A stretch of 64,000 nucleotides of DNA from Albifimbria verrucaria (GCA_020081605.1 JAHREC010000018.1:6138001-6202000); one strand, 5' to 3'. Shown: positions 11,666 through 24,135, counted from the first letter of the stretch. Notes: generated from the sequence alone by a model not told the origin. Numbers and translations: made by a program.

Positions 11666-13462
11666 ATGTCGGACACTGTGGGGTCTCAATTGGCTGAGAA
11701 GCCGCAGACCGTCAACATGACCTCCGAAGCCGCACCTGCCACCGCGGCGGATGCTGTCAGGGACATGAAGTCGCCTGGTGTCATCCGTATCGAGGGTCTG
11801 AGCAAGGCCATTACCCTTATGGATCGTGTCTTCATCTTCTTCGGTGTCTTCCTTGTCGCCTACGTCTACGGTCTCGACGGCACCCTGCGCTACACCTACC
11901 AGCCAACCGCTACCGCCGACTTCGAGAAGCACTCGCTGCTTTCCACCATCAATGTCCTGCGCTCCGTGATTGCTGCCGCCGCGCAGCCTACCTCTGCCAA
12001 GATTGCTGACGTCTTCGGCCGTGTCGAGCTCATCTGCCTGTCCGTCTTCTTCTATGTGCTTGGCACTGTGGTCGAGGCCGTTGCCACCGACATCGAGACC
12101 TTCTGCGCTGGAGGTGTCATCTACCAGGTTGGCTACACCATGATCATCCTGCTGGTCGAGGTCATCATCGCCGACATCACCTCGACCCGCGCCCGTCTCT
12201 TCTTCAGCTACATCCCTGCCACTCCCTTCATCATCAATACCTGGGCCAGCGGTGATGTCGCCGAGGCTGTCCTCAAGGCCACTACCTGGCACTGGGGTAT
12301 CGGCATGTGGTGCATCATCTACCCAGTCTGCGCCCTTCCTCTGATCATCAGCCTCTGGAACGTCTCTCGTCGCGCCAAGAAGCAGGGCTTCCTCGACAAC
12401 TACCGATCCTCCTTCCAGACCCTCGGCTACAAGAACTTCACTGTTGAGCTGTTCTGGCTCCTTGACGTCATCGGTGTCATTCTGCTCATCGCCGTCTTCG
12501 CCCTCATTCTTGTGCCTCTTACTCTTGCCGGTGGCTTCGATTCTCAGTGGCGCAAGGCCCACATTATCGCGCCTCTCGTCATCGGTGTGCTCTGCATCCC
12601 GGCCTTCATCTTCTGGGAGATGCGTGCCCCTCACCCGCTGGTTCCTTTCAAGCTGATGAAGGATCGATCTGTCTGGGCCCCCATGGGCATTGCTCTTTTC
12701 CTCAACTTTGCCTGGACCATGCAGGGTGACTACCTCTACACCGTCCTGATTGTGGCCTTCGATTTCAGCATCAAGACTGCCACTCGTGTCACCTCTCTGT
12801 ACTCCTTCGTCAGTGTCATCGCTGGCACTCTTCTCGGTCTGGTTGTCTACAAGGTCCGACGACTTAAGATGTTCATTGTTGCAGGAACTTGTATCTGGAT
12901 GATCGCGTTTGGTCTTCTTATCCACTACCGAGGCATGCCTTCGTCGAATGGCCGCGCCGGTATCATTGCTGCTCAGGTTGTGCTCGGTTTCGCTGGAGGT
13001 TTCTTCCCGTATCCCACCCAGGCTTCGCTGCAGTGCTACCTGAAGCACGAGAACCTGGCTGTCATGACTGGTCTTTACTTGGCTACATACAACATTGGAT
13101 CCGCTCTTGGCAATGCTGTGTCTGGAGCCTTGTGGACCCAGCTTTTGCCCACCTATCTGGACAGGGAACTCAGTGGTATTAACTCCACTCTTGCTGCTGC
13201 TACATACGCCGACCCCTTCGCCGAAGCTGCTCGATACCCGATTGGCACAGACGAGCGCACGGGAATTGTCAATGCTTATCAGAGCATTCAGCGCTTGCTG
13301 ACTATTACTGGTATCTGCCTTACGGTCTTGCTGATTGTGTTTGGCATGTTCACACGCAACCCTAAGCTCAACGATGAGCAGACCCTCGCTAGGGAGTCTG
13401 ACTCTGAGACTGATGAGAGCATCAACCGTACCAAGGAGGATGGAACCAGAGTTCCCGTCTAA
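11666..13462 (+). CDS. Siderophore-iron transporter, MFS (ARN/SIT/Mir family), 598 aa
   Basis: A single uninterrupted exon. The N-terminus is cytoplasmic and hydrophilic, then [20 protein letters not shown] starts the first membrane segment. The family pattern [28 protein letters not shown] (loop 2-3 signature) and the [10 protein letters not shown] helix are characteristic of siderophore:H+ symporters such as MirB and Sit1. About 14 hydrophobic segments are visible, with a cytoplasmic acidic tail after FTRNPKL. The protein would import ferri-siderophores across the plasma membrane. The promoter has two SreA-type sites and a possible HapX site, fitting induction under iron starvation and repression when iron is plentiful. 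Codon use is strongly biased to C-ending codons, which also creates a long antisense shadow frame. The siderophore transported cannot be told from sequence. Confidence 0.93.
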   Translation: MSDTVGSQLAEKPQTVNMTSEAAPATAADAVRDMKSPGVIRIEGLSKAITLMDRVFIFFGVFLVAYVYGLDGTLRYTYQPTATADFEKHSLLSTINVLRSVIAAAAQPTSAKIADVFGRVELICLSVFFYVLGTVVEAVATDIETFCAGGVIYQVGYTMIILLVEVIIADITSTRARLFFSYIPATPFIINTWASGDVAEAVLKATTWHWGIGMWCIIYPVCALPLIISLWNVSRRAKKQGFLDNYRSSFQTLGYKNFTVELFWLLDVIGVILLIAVFALILVPLTLAGGFDSQWRKAHIIAPLVIGVLCIPAFIFWEMRAPHPLVPFKLMKDRSVWAPMGIALFLNFAWTMQGDYLYTVLIVAFDFSIKTATRVTSLYSFVSVIAGTLLGLVVYKVRRLKMFIVAGTCIWMIAFGLLIHYRGMPSSNGRAGIIAAQVVLGFAGGFFPYPTQASLQCYLKHENLAVMTGLYLATYNIGSALGNAVSGALWTQLLPTYLDRELSGINSTLAAATYADPFAEAARYPIGTDERTGIVNAYQSIQRLLTITGICLTVLLIVFGMFTRNPKLNDEQTLARESDSETDESINRTKEDGTRVPV

Positions 13463-13941
13463 ATGGGAATGAACAGAATGAAAATGTCAAAAGCTGCATA
13501 GATTTAATTTATAATATACCCCTTTTCAACTTTAATACCTCGCTTCCATTCTCATCTTCATTGTGACTAATACCTCTACATGAACTTGGTGTGTATTTCG
13601 CGAGCGCCATCCAACTGCTGGGTTTCCAGTTTCCCATGTTAGAATTACGAGGACTTTGTACGATTCAAAGCACTCAACATTTCTCTTGCTATTCTCAAGT
13701 TCAGATGGCTTCGGAAACTATCTGAGTACGTACAATCAACAATAACTGAACCTTGATAACAATCGATCCTTAGGCGTGGTGTTTTAATGCAGGCATTGAC
13801 GTAGCTGCAATTCATAACCACCTTGTCAAAGAGGCCTCACTGCCTTTCTCGATAAGGGGCAACTGAAACAATAAAAGAGAGTGACGAGTATACATAACCG
13901 CTTGATGCTTGGTTACCGTACTATGAAGGTATTAGCAAGAT
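13463..13941. other. Intergenic between convergent genes
   Basis: 3' regions of the transporter (+) and the oxygenase (-). AT-rich just after 13490, as expected for a polyadenylation region. No gene seen. Confidence 0.5.
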
Positions 13942-15614
13942 CTAGATGATGGGGATAGTTTGCTTACCGCCAGATACATCATAGAAAGCTCTCTTGAATT
14001 CTCTTTGTTGAGCCATTGAACATCTCGTAGGAGCTGGAGGAAATGCCGTTTCGAACGACCTCTCAAATTGCTTTGGTGACTGGCATTCCCAACCATAATA
14101 TTCTCTCAGAGGCTGAAGTTCAACTCCCGCGAGATTGATATGGGATTTCAAAGTTGATACTTTGTCCTTCATCCACCATTGCAATTGACTGTTTTCGCCA
14201 CACATACCCAGACGGTTGCAATACTGTTTATATGTTTCAGGAACGGATTGCTCTCCAGCGCATTCTGGAAAGACTTTGTTTCTAAGTGTCTCAAATGATC
14301 CGTCAAAGTCTTGTCGCCTTTCTTCGCCGCTTTGACAATCCTTTTCTAGAAGATTTTCCTCGTAGTCATATAAATCAGTATACCGGGTCCCCTTCTCTAA
14401 CACGGGAAGGAGTCGGACAGAAACTCCGGGGAGTTCTGTCAAAATTCGATAAATCGCGGCATCAGCACCCTTAAGCACGTGTGGAAGGGTTTTGTACTCA
14501 AGAGGATGCGTATGCGGGTAAGTGTGGGAGCAGTATATCCCAAGGAGACCGCCTGAGCTCAGTGAGTATGTCGTTACTCTATCAGAATGGACTTTCACAT
14601 ACCTTCTTCTAAGAACTCGGGCATTTGCAACAGTTTTTGCATCACCCCATAGAACGGCGTTTGCTTGACATTGACAGGAAGCGGCACTGAAGGCGAAGAT
14701 GTAAGTACAGACTTGTGATAGAGATTGTAAGTCAGTGTGATGCGATGACCAGACTCAACTTCCATCACTTCGTGCTCGCAGTCACTGTAAAACGCGGCCC
14801 AGTGGATGTGCCCGGGCTGAACTGAACCAGTAGACCAGTCGAAGTTAACCACCTCTCCTTCGTGTCTTACTTGGAGAGACCCCCTGATTGTGTCAGCTTA
14901 ATCCAATAACCAAATGGTGGAGCAGCCAATCATACCAGAGTGCGGGTATGGAAGGCAAACGACCAATGACCCAAATTGTTTTTCGCTACGAGGAGTGTCG
15001 ACATGAGCCTTGAATTTGCCGCTTGGCCCGGAGTATACCTTAAACCATTAGCAGTCTGCTCGAATTAGGGCATTAGATTCCTGTGCCTACGTTCAGCTTA
15101 TAAAGCTCTGCCCAGACACCCAATGAAACCTGATCATTCTCTCCAACCGTCTCATTAAGTAGGATTGTAGTCACTGCATCAATGATTCCTGCCTCGTAAG
15201 GACAAAAATTCGTGGAGAACTGCGTAGGATCTAGCTTTCCTGCCTTGCGATACGACTCATCGAGAATGTCTTGTTGGCCTCGCCCAAATGTTGCGGGTTG
15301 GCAGTCTCCAACAAGCATAGCGATAGCCGTACTGTCATCTAATTCGTCTGAAAAGACAGCTTTCTTTCCCAGTAGAGGACTGGTGGGTGTATCCTCTCCT
15401 TGGTGAGCTGGGTGGTCCCATCGTATAACAACAGGCGCAGGTGATGGGGGTAGCTGATAGACCCATCCGGTTTCCCTATTGGAATGCTCCCACCGCAAGT
15501 AAAGTTAGCAAGGTGCCTGGATTTTTCAAGGGAACGCAGCAACTGGCCCAGCAGCTCCGACCCCTCAGGGTGGGATGCTGGGTCACTCAATAGTTCCGTA
15601 TGCGACGAGGCCAT
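13942..15614 (-). CDS. 2-oxoglutarate/Fe(II) dioxygenase family protein, about 506 aa, two frame breaks
   Basis: Exons: 15091-15614, 14936-15038, 14603-14883, 13942-14552. Introns are 52, 52 and 50 bp. Fungal prolyl-4-hydroxylase-like family with conserved blocks: CGGSIPIG near residue 40, DCQPATFGRGQQDILDESY, KLDPTQFSTNF, AELYKLNVYSGPSGKFKAHV (the His of the HxD iron site follows as HVDTP), and IHWAAFYSDCEHEV with the distal iron His. SGHRITLTYNLY then carries the 2OG-binding Arg. Frame is lost twice: at the G run 15446-15450, and at the C run 14880-14884 beside an exon start. One added base restores each. A GTAAGC donor near the end (about 13961) offers an alternative C-terminus a few residues long. 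Substrate unknown. Function is retained only if the breaks are sequence errors. Confidence 0.72.
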
Positions 15615-16819
15615 GTTGTGAGAATTGAGGAGTGTTTAAATTAGAATGCTTTCATAAACTTCACGCGATGTAGCATGGTATTTATATGTCTCGACTATTT
15701 TACTTTGACCGATTATTATCATGTTCTCACGATGTGTCTTGCTATGAGGTGTGAAGCAGTTGTTTTCTCCGTGAAGAAAAAGGCTAATATAAGTGATGCA
15801 GTTCACGTAAGGTAACATCTATACACGATCACACTAACCAACGATCAGAGTGTGACAATGTTACACCTCGAAAGGTTTTCACAGTATTATCATGATATGA
15901 TCGCATGGACACAATGTTTCACTCCTGTTCGCTAAAGCAAGGCAGCAGCCGAGAAATGCCCAAGCGGCATGTAAAGGGAACCTACTATGATGCTGCTGCC
16001 TAAGGCGTGAATAATTGTTAAGGAAGTGCCTCTATGGCTCTCATAGTCTGGTGGTAAACGATTATCTTTGATTAACTTCAAGAATTTTCTTGAGCCCTAA
16101 ATTATACGTAATTTTATTGCCGTTATTAATTGCTTGTTTCTTTGCATATCTCATCGAATGTCGGAGAGGCACTTGAGATAACTGGGTAAATCAGCGAGCT
16201 GGTCCATGAGCAGCTACCAATTGTGTAGCTGGTGATACAGTGCCAAAGTGGGTTGACACAGGGACAGCAAGCAGTGGTAAATAAGAATAAGACTAGACAA
16301 GTATTTAGTGCCTCACTCGGAATATAACAAAAGGGGGTAGCCCTGTCGTCACGCTCTATTACACGCGAATATTATAATTGTCCGGAGATAAATTGAGGCC
16401 TAACAGGAAGTCGATTGGTGATTATAGATCATCTGGAATAATAGTTGGTTGCGGAGCTGCACAAGTGAGGGATTATGCTGTGACGTAATTCTAGACTTGG
16501 TCGTAAACGGAAGGTCGCGTGTAATCAGAAGCCCTCCTTTGCTTGATTGGATCCGACATTTCTAAGCAGTCTCAGTCAGATTCGTTGGTAAGCAGCGCTT
16601 CTGGTAAGCAAGTCAGAGTCACTAACAGGCCAAAGAGGAAATATGGAATACAGAAAATCGCATATTATATGGCATGCCAATCTGCTTGCAAGACATGAAA
16701 GAATAGCTTCATCAATAGACTCACAAGAAAGAGGACACGCTATAACATAAGATCTTAATCTTGATATCCCGCCATTAATTAGCTTGAACAACTATCAACC
16801 ACCTTCAATCATCCCGACC
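15615..16819. other. Intergenic between divergent genes
   Basis: About 1.2 kb of AT-rich DNA holding promoters for the oxygenase (-) and the SRR1-like gene (+). No gene or RNA seen. Confidence 0.5.
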
Positions 16820-17550
16820 ATGCTGCACATTTTGAGCCCGGCGGCTATTGACAGCCAATCAAAACCTTCAAAAGGATCCAGTAAACAGCTGCAGCAAATC
16901 CAAAGACGATTCGATGAAATACTTTCTTCATACGAGCAATCTTCTCTGTCCAGCTCGGTAGATGTAATACTCCGAGGCAAGCTGGCCGGCCGGCCGGATG
17001 TGACAAAAGTGGTGTCTCTGGGACTCGGCAGCTTTTTAGAAAGGTCAAAAGACCAGAACCGTCGTCTCAAGCAATTGGCCATGTTCCTCTCACTCGCAGG
17101 CCATATAAAACGGGCATCAAAAGGTCAAACGACACCACAGCTATACGCGCAAGATCCGGCCTTCACTAGAATGGATGAAATGGTTCTCCAACGCTACGGC
17201 GTTCAAGTGCTGAAAACGTCTTCAATAGCGGACCTTGGAGGAGCGCGACAAGTCATTGACGAAAACACCCTGGTCTACACCCCTTCCTTTCTCTCGACGC
17301 TTACAAACTCCTCCTCGGACTGCGCAGCGTAAACATGCTCATTATGGATGATTTCAACGCCCTGAAGCTGAAATGGGAGAAGAACACCACGGAACATCGC
17401 GATGTGGAGGGAATGATGAAGAGCCACGTCTCGCAGTTTAGACGGCGGGTTGTGAACGGCGATGGATTCTGGGAAGATGATGATAAACCATTCCCAATGG
17501 CTCTATACTGGAGGCAGCCACAGGAATTCAAGCTGTCTTCGCGTCTGTAA
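16820..17550 (+). CDS. SRR1-like domain protein, about 243 aa, one frame break
   Basis: ATG at 16820 (MLHILSPAAID). Conserved SRR1 blocks are visible: VTKVVSLGLGSF (residues about 59-70), RRLKQLAMFLSLAGHI, QDPAFTRMDEMVLQRYG and NTLVYTP. The frame then runs into a stop at 17330-17332. The neighbouring frame continues the family pattern (LGLRSVNMLIMDDFNALKLK) to TAA at 17548-17550. One missing base in the C run at 17280-17283 explains the switch. SRR1 was named from Arabidopsis circadian and light signalling; fungal members are mostly uncharacterised. The N-terminal half has a Ser/Gln-rich helix (SKQLQQIQRRFDEILSSY). No intron seen. The exact role is unknown. Confidence 0.7.
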
Positions 17551-19087
17551 AGAAAATTTTTCAAAGGTTGCATTGTACGATATGACAAGGCGTTTGAGAA
17601 TGGGATACATGACAAAGGTGCTAGATACAGCAGGCATTACGGCGTTCGGCAGCATAATTCATTGGATAGATCGGAGTAGAGAGGAACAGTCTATACCCCG
17701 TATTTTAGTGGTAGAATTTTATTCATACTATATACAGAATCCGCTTTGAGACATACAAATATGTGATGTGAACAATGCACTGTGACCACTGATAACTTGT
17801 GACTGGAAATTCTGAGCAAAGATGGACGGCAAACTGTGACTAGGAGTATGGTTGAGTTGATGCTTACACGAAATAACTGGTCCTTTAGATTGAAAAATCT
17901 CAACGGATCTGTCAAACGCCTCATCTGCTTGACAATGTCGGCATTATGCCTACAATAATGACGTTAACATGCAGTTCATTGACACCCAGGGTAGCACTTC
18001 ACCGGTGGAAATATGATGGTTTTCTTCTCCATTTTTAGATTGTATAGAGCAATGATTAATATAAAATCATGGCTTTTCTACCCATCTTCGGTATGCAGAT
18101 CTTTAAAGCAGGATTTCATAAAACGATCAATTGCTAAATTTATGTAGGATAGTTACAAACAATATGTGGAAGCATCAGGCAGTCGTCTGGCCCAAATTAC
18201 ATGTTGATTACGATAGGTCCTTTCTCTAGCACAACAAACTCCATAAGGCAAACACAACCCACTTTCAAAAATCAAGCATCAGTTAACAATTTGGGTTTCC
18301 AACAAATGCTTCTTTTCCATTTTGTCTTATGAAAGCCATATGCGGCCATTAGTCGAGGTATGCCAGAAGCAAAATGGCAAGCTCACTACTGAGTGAACAA
18401 GCAACTTACCTTGCGCCCAGGCCGCGTCAACAACACTTGACCGCCCCTTTCACCCCTCATAAAGTCTTGCAACAGAGAAGGCAAACTCGGCCGAAAGGAC
18501 TTTTAATACCCGAGAGACGCGTAGGTTCTGTCTTCCACGACATGCATGACTGGCTTGAACCCCTGCGAAAGATGTAGCGCGGATAGCAGCCAGCATCCTT
18601 TCCAAGACCATCCCGGAATTTCTTGCATAATCACAGACAATCCAAAGAGCTTAACAGGCAAGGCATGCAGAGTCTTGAGTTGCGTGGCGCGCCTCAATCC
18701 ATTAGCTCTCACCAAAATGATGCAGAAGGGACCTCGTGCCAAGAAGCTCCCCGCTAAATATTGGTCGGAAACTGACATATTGCGCACATTGCACGGGGTA
18801 GCCAGTATCCCGATCCTTTTCAATATGAACCCCCTGGGGCAACATCACGCGCGTATGTGATAGCTTCGCTGCTTCGCTACAAAAGAAGTCGAATTGGTGG
18901 GATTTTCTGCACGGCGCAGGCGGCCAGCCTTGGCAGAAGCCAGCTGTCGGTGGGAGTGACCGAGAAATTCAAAATGATGGCTTCAAGGGAATGGACCAAA
19001 TGACTACAAATAGGAGCATTAAGGCCGCCTTTACGATGTCGGTTGAGCAGAGCTTCCCAAACTCTGCAGAGGCTCCCTTCCAGCATA
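17551..19087. other. Intergenic
   Basis: About 1.5 kb with no recognisable gene. Frames at 18374-18860 and 18877-19152 look non-coding. Confidence 0.45.
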
Positions 19088-20089
19088 ATGAAGACGACAC
19101 CAGCAACATTTCTTCTGCTGGCCTCAGCCGTTAGTCCGTTTCTTTGCTTCACCTCCTCAATGGTCCTCGTGAGGGTTATGGACTAACTTGAAGAGCAGGC
19201 TCTTGCCACCCCGGCAGATAAGGACTACGCTCTCCGCCACGCACACGAGGTTGCTCCTGAGCTAAAAGATAACTCGGGCAAGATGGCGGTGACTGGCCCC
19301 ATCTTCGAGGGCGGACAGGATGTGACCCTCTACGGTACTGCTAAAGAGGTCGTTGCCCAGATTCTGGCACTCAACCCAAACGCCTTTGACAACGTCACTA
19401 TCGCTGATGATGATGTTGCGGGTACCACGCCGGCCACCAAGCGCGGCCTACTGAATCCTCGAGCTTGGCCCATTGTAAGTTACATACTCTCCAGTATTAA
19501 CCAGAGAGGTTTATGTCTCCGTCGAGAAAGCTGAGCCTTTTACTCGGCCTGGTGGTTCTGACTGTGAGATGTAGGAGTGCAATCCCAGCTGGGGCGGTAA
19601 GCGAACATTGTGGAGCGGCTGCGAAGAGAACATGATTCACCTCCGTTCCTCGGCAATCGAATGTGCAGCGCCCCAGGAACGGGTGCGCTCGTCCTGGCTG
19701 CTCTAACAATTGCGCTTTCTGGCTTTGTGATAAGGTATTTTAGCATATGCCTGTGTTTGTTTGATGTCTTATGAGTTTGGTGATTTTGGGCTAATTATTG
19801 ATTCGCCTGGTGCAATTTAGTCTGGCAAGGGTCATTCGGTCTACTGCCGGAGCATTGCCAACGACATGCAAGCCATTTACGATAAGTGTATGAATTGGTA
19901 TCCCGATGACTGGGGTGGCCCTGATGTCAAGGGCGAGATGTGGGTCAGCAATACTCACACGACGGTAAGTGACTCCCCTACCATCAGAGCAGATCTTTTT
20001 CTATTTCGTTTCGTTTTCTGAATCTTTGTTTGAGTGCGGGTATTAACTTCTTAACATCATCACAGTCCGTCGAGTTTAACTTTTGTTGA
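19088..20089 (+). CDS. Secreted cysteine-containing protein, about 214 aa, five exons, one frame break
   Basis: Exons: 19088-19129, 19199-19474, 19575-19734, 19821-19964, 20066-20089. Introns are 69, 100, 86 and 101 bp with branch sites such as CTAAC and CTGAC. The first exon encodes the leader MKTTPATFLLLASA. The mature part contains ECNPSWGG, CEENMIHLR, then GCARPGCSNNCAFWLCDK, CRSIANDMQAIYDKC and a short final exon ending in Cys-stop. The arrangement resembles a fungal secreted family whose members carry W-GG, a CGR-x-SCS-like block, a W-x-C-(N)D block and a terminal Cys. The function of that family is not known to me. Exon 3 has one base too many for its phase. The C run at 19671-19674 is the likely site, and is the only break in the window better explained by an extra base. 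Confidence 0.62.
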
Positions 20090-20456
20090 GGGGCAATGGT
20101 GGTAGGCTGAAACTTGGACTTAGAGACAGCAAATAAATCCATATGCTAAAATTTATTTATTTAAGGCCTTGATATTATCCAGGGATACTGTAGCCTCTTC
20201 AATTTATGAATGCTTAGAATCATGACCCATAAAACAGTGCAATTGCCAAAATTTTATGGGAAACTCACATATGCTATATAGTAACCCTTATCTAGACATA
20301 AGACAGTGGCAGTAAGTGGCTAACAGGATAACACCAGTTATAGTATTGCGGTAATGGACCAGTCATCTTTCCTTGCCATTAGCGGTTATCCAAGGTCTGA
20401 ATACTTGACTAGACAATCCAAGCCTGAGCTACCAGCCGTCATGCTTGCTCTACCCT
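20090..20456. other. Intergenic between convergent genes
   Basis: Short AT-rich 3' region between the secreted protein (+) and GH45 (-). Nothing else seen. Confidence 0.5.
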
Positions 20457-21269
20457 TCAACTCCAACGACCACAGTGAGTTCTGTCAATCATAGCCTGTG
20501 GGCAAGACACCTCACGGAAATCAACATTGGGATTTTGGGCGTTCTGGAACCAATCAAAACGGAAGAAACACCCATCTCGGAACTGTCCCGCAGGAAGATT
20601 ATAGCAATCGTTCCTGTTGTGGTAGCCACCGTATGTATCACCCAGCCAGACATTACCAAACTGTGACTGGCATCCCTTAGGAACTGGCCGACACCACCTC
20701 CAGGAAGGGCAATATCGAATTGATTGTGTCCCAGATCTCCACCAGTATTGGTCACTTGGACAATCATCTTCTTCCCAGCAATAGAAGTTGATGTAAAGGT
20801 AAGCCTATGGAAGGGGTCGACATGTCAGTAAGGTGAACAAATTTTGTGTGCATATAGTGAATAGCTCCTCCAAGTTTTTTATCCCCTATTTCATCACTTT
20901 AAGGGCATAGATCAGATAAACTTACTCGTAGCAAGCACAGCACCAATCCCACTCAGATTTTCCGCTCAGCTTGGCAGCAGCAAAGCCATATGCGAGATTA
21001 TCGTTGACAGCCCAAGGTCCGTTGTTGCTGCAAGTATACGCACCTCCATCACCGCAAGCTGACTGGGCGTTGGGGTCAAGAGGCGTTGGCCACAAGTCGT
21101 TCTTATTACAGGTTCGCACCGGCTCAGATACCTTTGCCTTGCCAGGCCAGGCACATGACGGCTTGCAACAGTCCCAATACCGTGTGGTGATGCCACTCTC
21201 TGCATAGACAGTGGCGGCGAGGAATAGAAGCGACACCAACGGGAGGATACTGGGTAGTTTGAGGGCCAT
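20457..21269 (-). CDS. GH45 endoglucanase (endo-beta-1,4-glucanase), about 230 aa, one frame break
   Basis: Start at 21269 ([19 protein letters not shown], signal peptide). An in-frame Met 13 codons upstream (21308) is less likely. Exons 20926-21269 and 20457-20804 are separated by a 121-bp intron (GTAAGT, branch ACTGAC, acceptor ATAG). The mature enzyme begins [32 protein letters not shown] is the GH45 signature containing the catalytic Asp. [35 protein letters not shown] and [20 protein letters not shown] follow; the Asp in [10 protein letters not shown] is the acid. Frame is lost after GGGVGQF. The other frame carries [20 protein letters not shown] to the stop. One base missing in the GG at 20680-20681 would explain it. 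There is no cellulose-binding module. Secreted; acts on beta-glucan in plant walls. Confidence 0.87.
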
Positions 21270-22328
21270 CTTGTTTCGTGGTTTATGTCCGAGAAGAGGC
21301 AGAAGCATACAATTGATGTTTGGAATATGCTGAGAAGTTCCTAATAGCTTCGTTTCATGGATTCAACCTCTCTTATAACATTATGAGCATTGAGTTAATT
21401 TATACTAATCTTGAAGATCTGGATAACCGGCACCGGATGTCTTCGGCCAATTATTGAACGAAACTCGCCTATAAGCGACTTCAGCTGTTAGCTGGCTATG
21501 TTTGTGGCATAATTTGGTCTTCATATGCATGTGGTCTAATAGTTGCAGTTGCAACACGAACCAATGACTAGCGTTAGGGGCTGTTCGTCCGTCATGGCCT
21601 TTGAACCATCAAGCCCGAGGTAGAGCGGTCAGCTTACATGCCGCATAGCCTACTCAATTTCAGCTACACTCAGCAGGTATCTCACCTATCTAGCGTATCA
21701 AATAAGACAAGACTGTAGGAATTCCCACGTTAACATGTGGGAAACAGAAGAAGAAAAAGTATTCCCGATAGTTCAACTTTCTAGCAAAAGTCTCTTGAAA
21801 GTCGGAGTAATTTTGAGATACAATCTCATATGACCTCAATCATACAGTCACTCGTTTGCAGGAAGGAGCTTGAGTTGTATGATCTCCTTGACATTGTTAA
21901 TCGCGACTGACAAGCATAGCATAGAAGCAATCCCAATTAATGGACCCTCGCCAGTGTATATTTGCCGTCTCGATATATGGGTAGTGCATGGAGAAAATTT
22001 TTGCACCTGAGAAATTTGATAGGTCACCTTCCTCTTTGCAAGGGTCTCCAAAATTTCTTGATCTCGACAGTAATCGCCGACTCGTATAAGCTGCATATTA
22101 TTCGGCGACCTCAGCATATAATATCGGCCCATCTTATTGGGGCTAAGGGTCTAGAATTTAGCCCTCAAAAACATGTGAGCAACTATCACAAGTTCCAACA
22201 ACATTGGAAGTATAAGAGGAGCAATTCCTTGACTCATCTTAAATATCACAAACGACCCAAACTGAGAGCATCTCATCCCCAATCTATAAGCTTCCTAGTT
22301 TCAATTCCGAGCCCATCACTTTCAAAAC
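21270..22328. other. Intergenic between divergent genes
   Basis: About 1 kb holding the promoters of GH45 (-) and the small secreted protein (+). No gene seen; frames at 21848-22459 do not look coding. Confidence 0.45.
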
Positions 22329-22663
22329 ATGACCAGACCCACCGTCATTTTGCTGGCTTTGGCCGCTGCCTTCTCCACTATGGTCGAGTCCAAGGCTTGC
22401 AAGGAGGGGCTGGATTATTGCGGTTTCAACCTATTGAGGAGAGGTGCGGGTCTCTCTAGTATTTTGAGAATTACAAACTAACTGTCGCTTCAGGAGATTA
22501 CCGAAGCGAGATTGAAGCCGAACTCAAGAAAGCTGGACTTCCCGTCAAAGAGCCATATGTGGTGCACTCCCTGTTTCATTGCGGCGGTGATGGATGGATT
22601 GGCTGGAAGAGTTACTGCGGCGTCTGTATGGATGGCGGAACTGGAAACAACGATTTTTGCTAA
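22329..22663 (+). CDS. Small secreted cysteine-rich protein, 94 aa, 6 Cys
   Basis: Exons 22329-22443 and 22494-22663 with a 50-bp intron (donor GTGCGG, branch CTAAC, acceptor TCAG); phases agree. The leader MTRPTVILLALAAAFSTMVES is followed by KACKEGLDYCGFNLLRRG, a motif I associate with a family of short secreted proteins in plant-associated ascomycetes. A helix-like stretch follows (IEAELKKAGLPV), then a CGG, YCGVC and final FC pattern, giving six cysteines in the mature chain. The function is not established. It may be an effector or an antagonist of other microbes; that is inference. The frame is intact. Confidence 0.72.
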
Positions 22664-23557
22664 AAAAGTAAGAGGCTAGCCTTCAAAGCAACCTTTGGTG
22701 TGTGGGATCAACCAAGGCTCTATTGTCTTGAACCAAGATATTAGGTTGTACTACATGGAGACATGAGGCATTGGTGAAGGAAAAATGAACCCTTAGTTGT
22801 AACAGATGAAATGAAATCAATATTCTTCGTTATACCGATGTATTGACTAAGACATTATGGGAACTGGTACAGTGTTAGAGCCTTCGCACACTCTATAATA
22901 TAAAACGCGGTTTAAACTATCTTCTAGCAAAAAATTCCCTTTGCTTTCTCAACTGGATGTGTCTCGTTCTGCCGTCTAGGTGAGGTGCCGCCGCTCGCTT
23001 CGCTTGGACTATGACCTAGGCGTCTAGCTATCAGGTTAATGACCTGCACCAGTGCAACGCGTTACCCGTAGTCTGGGCTGACATAAAGGATACTAGACGT
23101 ATCTACGCAATACTGCTTGCTTCAAAAAAATCCTTCCTTGCAATTTGAAGTTGGAGTTGACTACCCTGCACATCATCAGGATGACGTTAGAAGTGCCCTC
23201 CTCCAACGCGCGGCGTCCAAACCGGTTTTCCAAGCCACACGTCAGCCCCACACCACGTTACAGCCCCCTGACAGTTTTTCTGTTGGCTCATGTTCTGGTC
23301 TGAGGCTGTGATTGCTTGACAAGGGTCTTGTGTTCCATGGAGTTGGGCCCGAATGACGTCTCCGATCAGCGATCTTCGATGACCTGGATGTGGCAACTCG
23401 CTTGCTTCCGGCACACATGGAGTTTGAACCTTATATAGAGGTCGGTGCCGAAACCAGTGGTCGTTTGTGATTGCTTCAATATCCACAAGACATCGATTTT
23501 TCAATACATAATACATCGTTGATTATTTACTTTTGCTGTGGCGAACTCGTCTCAATC
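22664..23557. other. Intergenic
   Basis: About 890 bases with the promoter of the next gene. No gene seen. Confidence 0.5.
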
Positions 23558-24135
23558 ATGGAGTGGACTAAGAAGAACTACCCTGAGCAGTACGACAAGT
23601 GGGTGCCTTGGTTGTAAGTTAAAATCCCATGTTGCCTGTGAATCAACAACATTGACAAGGGGTTTTAGGGAAGACTTATACCTGCGTTGGTTCACCAAGG
23701 ATAACAAAGTCAGCTACACTACCAAACGTAAGAAAGCGCTTAAAATCGAGAGAGTTCTATGCTAACCCTGACACTACAGAGAACCTCGACAAGACCAAGG
23801 TCACTGGCATCGAGCAAGTCGATACACTTCAAGACGGTGTCAACAACCTCGTCGCTGGCCAGGTCGGCAAAGGTGGCCTGCTCCAACCGGTCGGCGATCT
23901 TGCTTCAAAGGAGGGTGTCAACCGAGCTGAGCGCCAAGGCAAGGACGAGAACGGTGGCTACGTCCCCACAAGCGTTCCTGGTGCCGGTGTTATGAATACT
24001 ACAGCCGGAAGCGTTGCTGATGGTAGCAAGGCTGTCGCTGGAAAGACCACTGACGGCCTCAAGGGTGCTGGCAATTACGTTGGCGGCCTCTTTGGCGGCA
24101 AGAAGGAGGAGCAGGGACAGGAGGAGCGCAAGTGA
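23558..24135 (+). CDS. Conserved small hydrophilic protein, 156 aa, function unknown
   Basis: Exons 23558-23613, 23669-23727 and 23780-24135; introns are 55 and 52 bp with matching phases (GTAAGT...TTTTAG; GTAAGA...CTACAG with branch CTAAC). The N-terminus MEWTKKNYPEQYDKWVPW and the following DLYLRWFTKDNK look like a conserved helical head. The C-terminal half is rich in Gly, Lys, Asp and Asn (DGVNNLVAGQVGKGGL, KGAGNYVGGLFGGKKEE), hydrophilic and low-complexity, a little like LEA or stress-type proteins. No signal peptide or membrane segment. I recognise the pattern as conserved among filamentous ascomycetes but know no assigned function. Confidence 0.75.

Noticed and set aside
11501..13048. 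515-codon minus-strand frame opposite the siderophore transporter
   Set aside because: It is a shadow of the C-ending codon bias of the transporter: very Asp/Glu/Gly-rich, no domain, fully antisense to a clear MFS protein.
20911..20919. Third ATCAGATAA match
   Set aside because: It lies inside the GH45 intron, with no link to iron genes; one chance match per window is expected.
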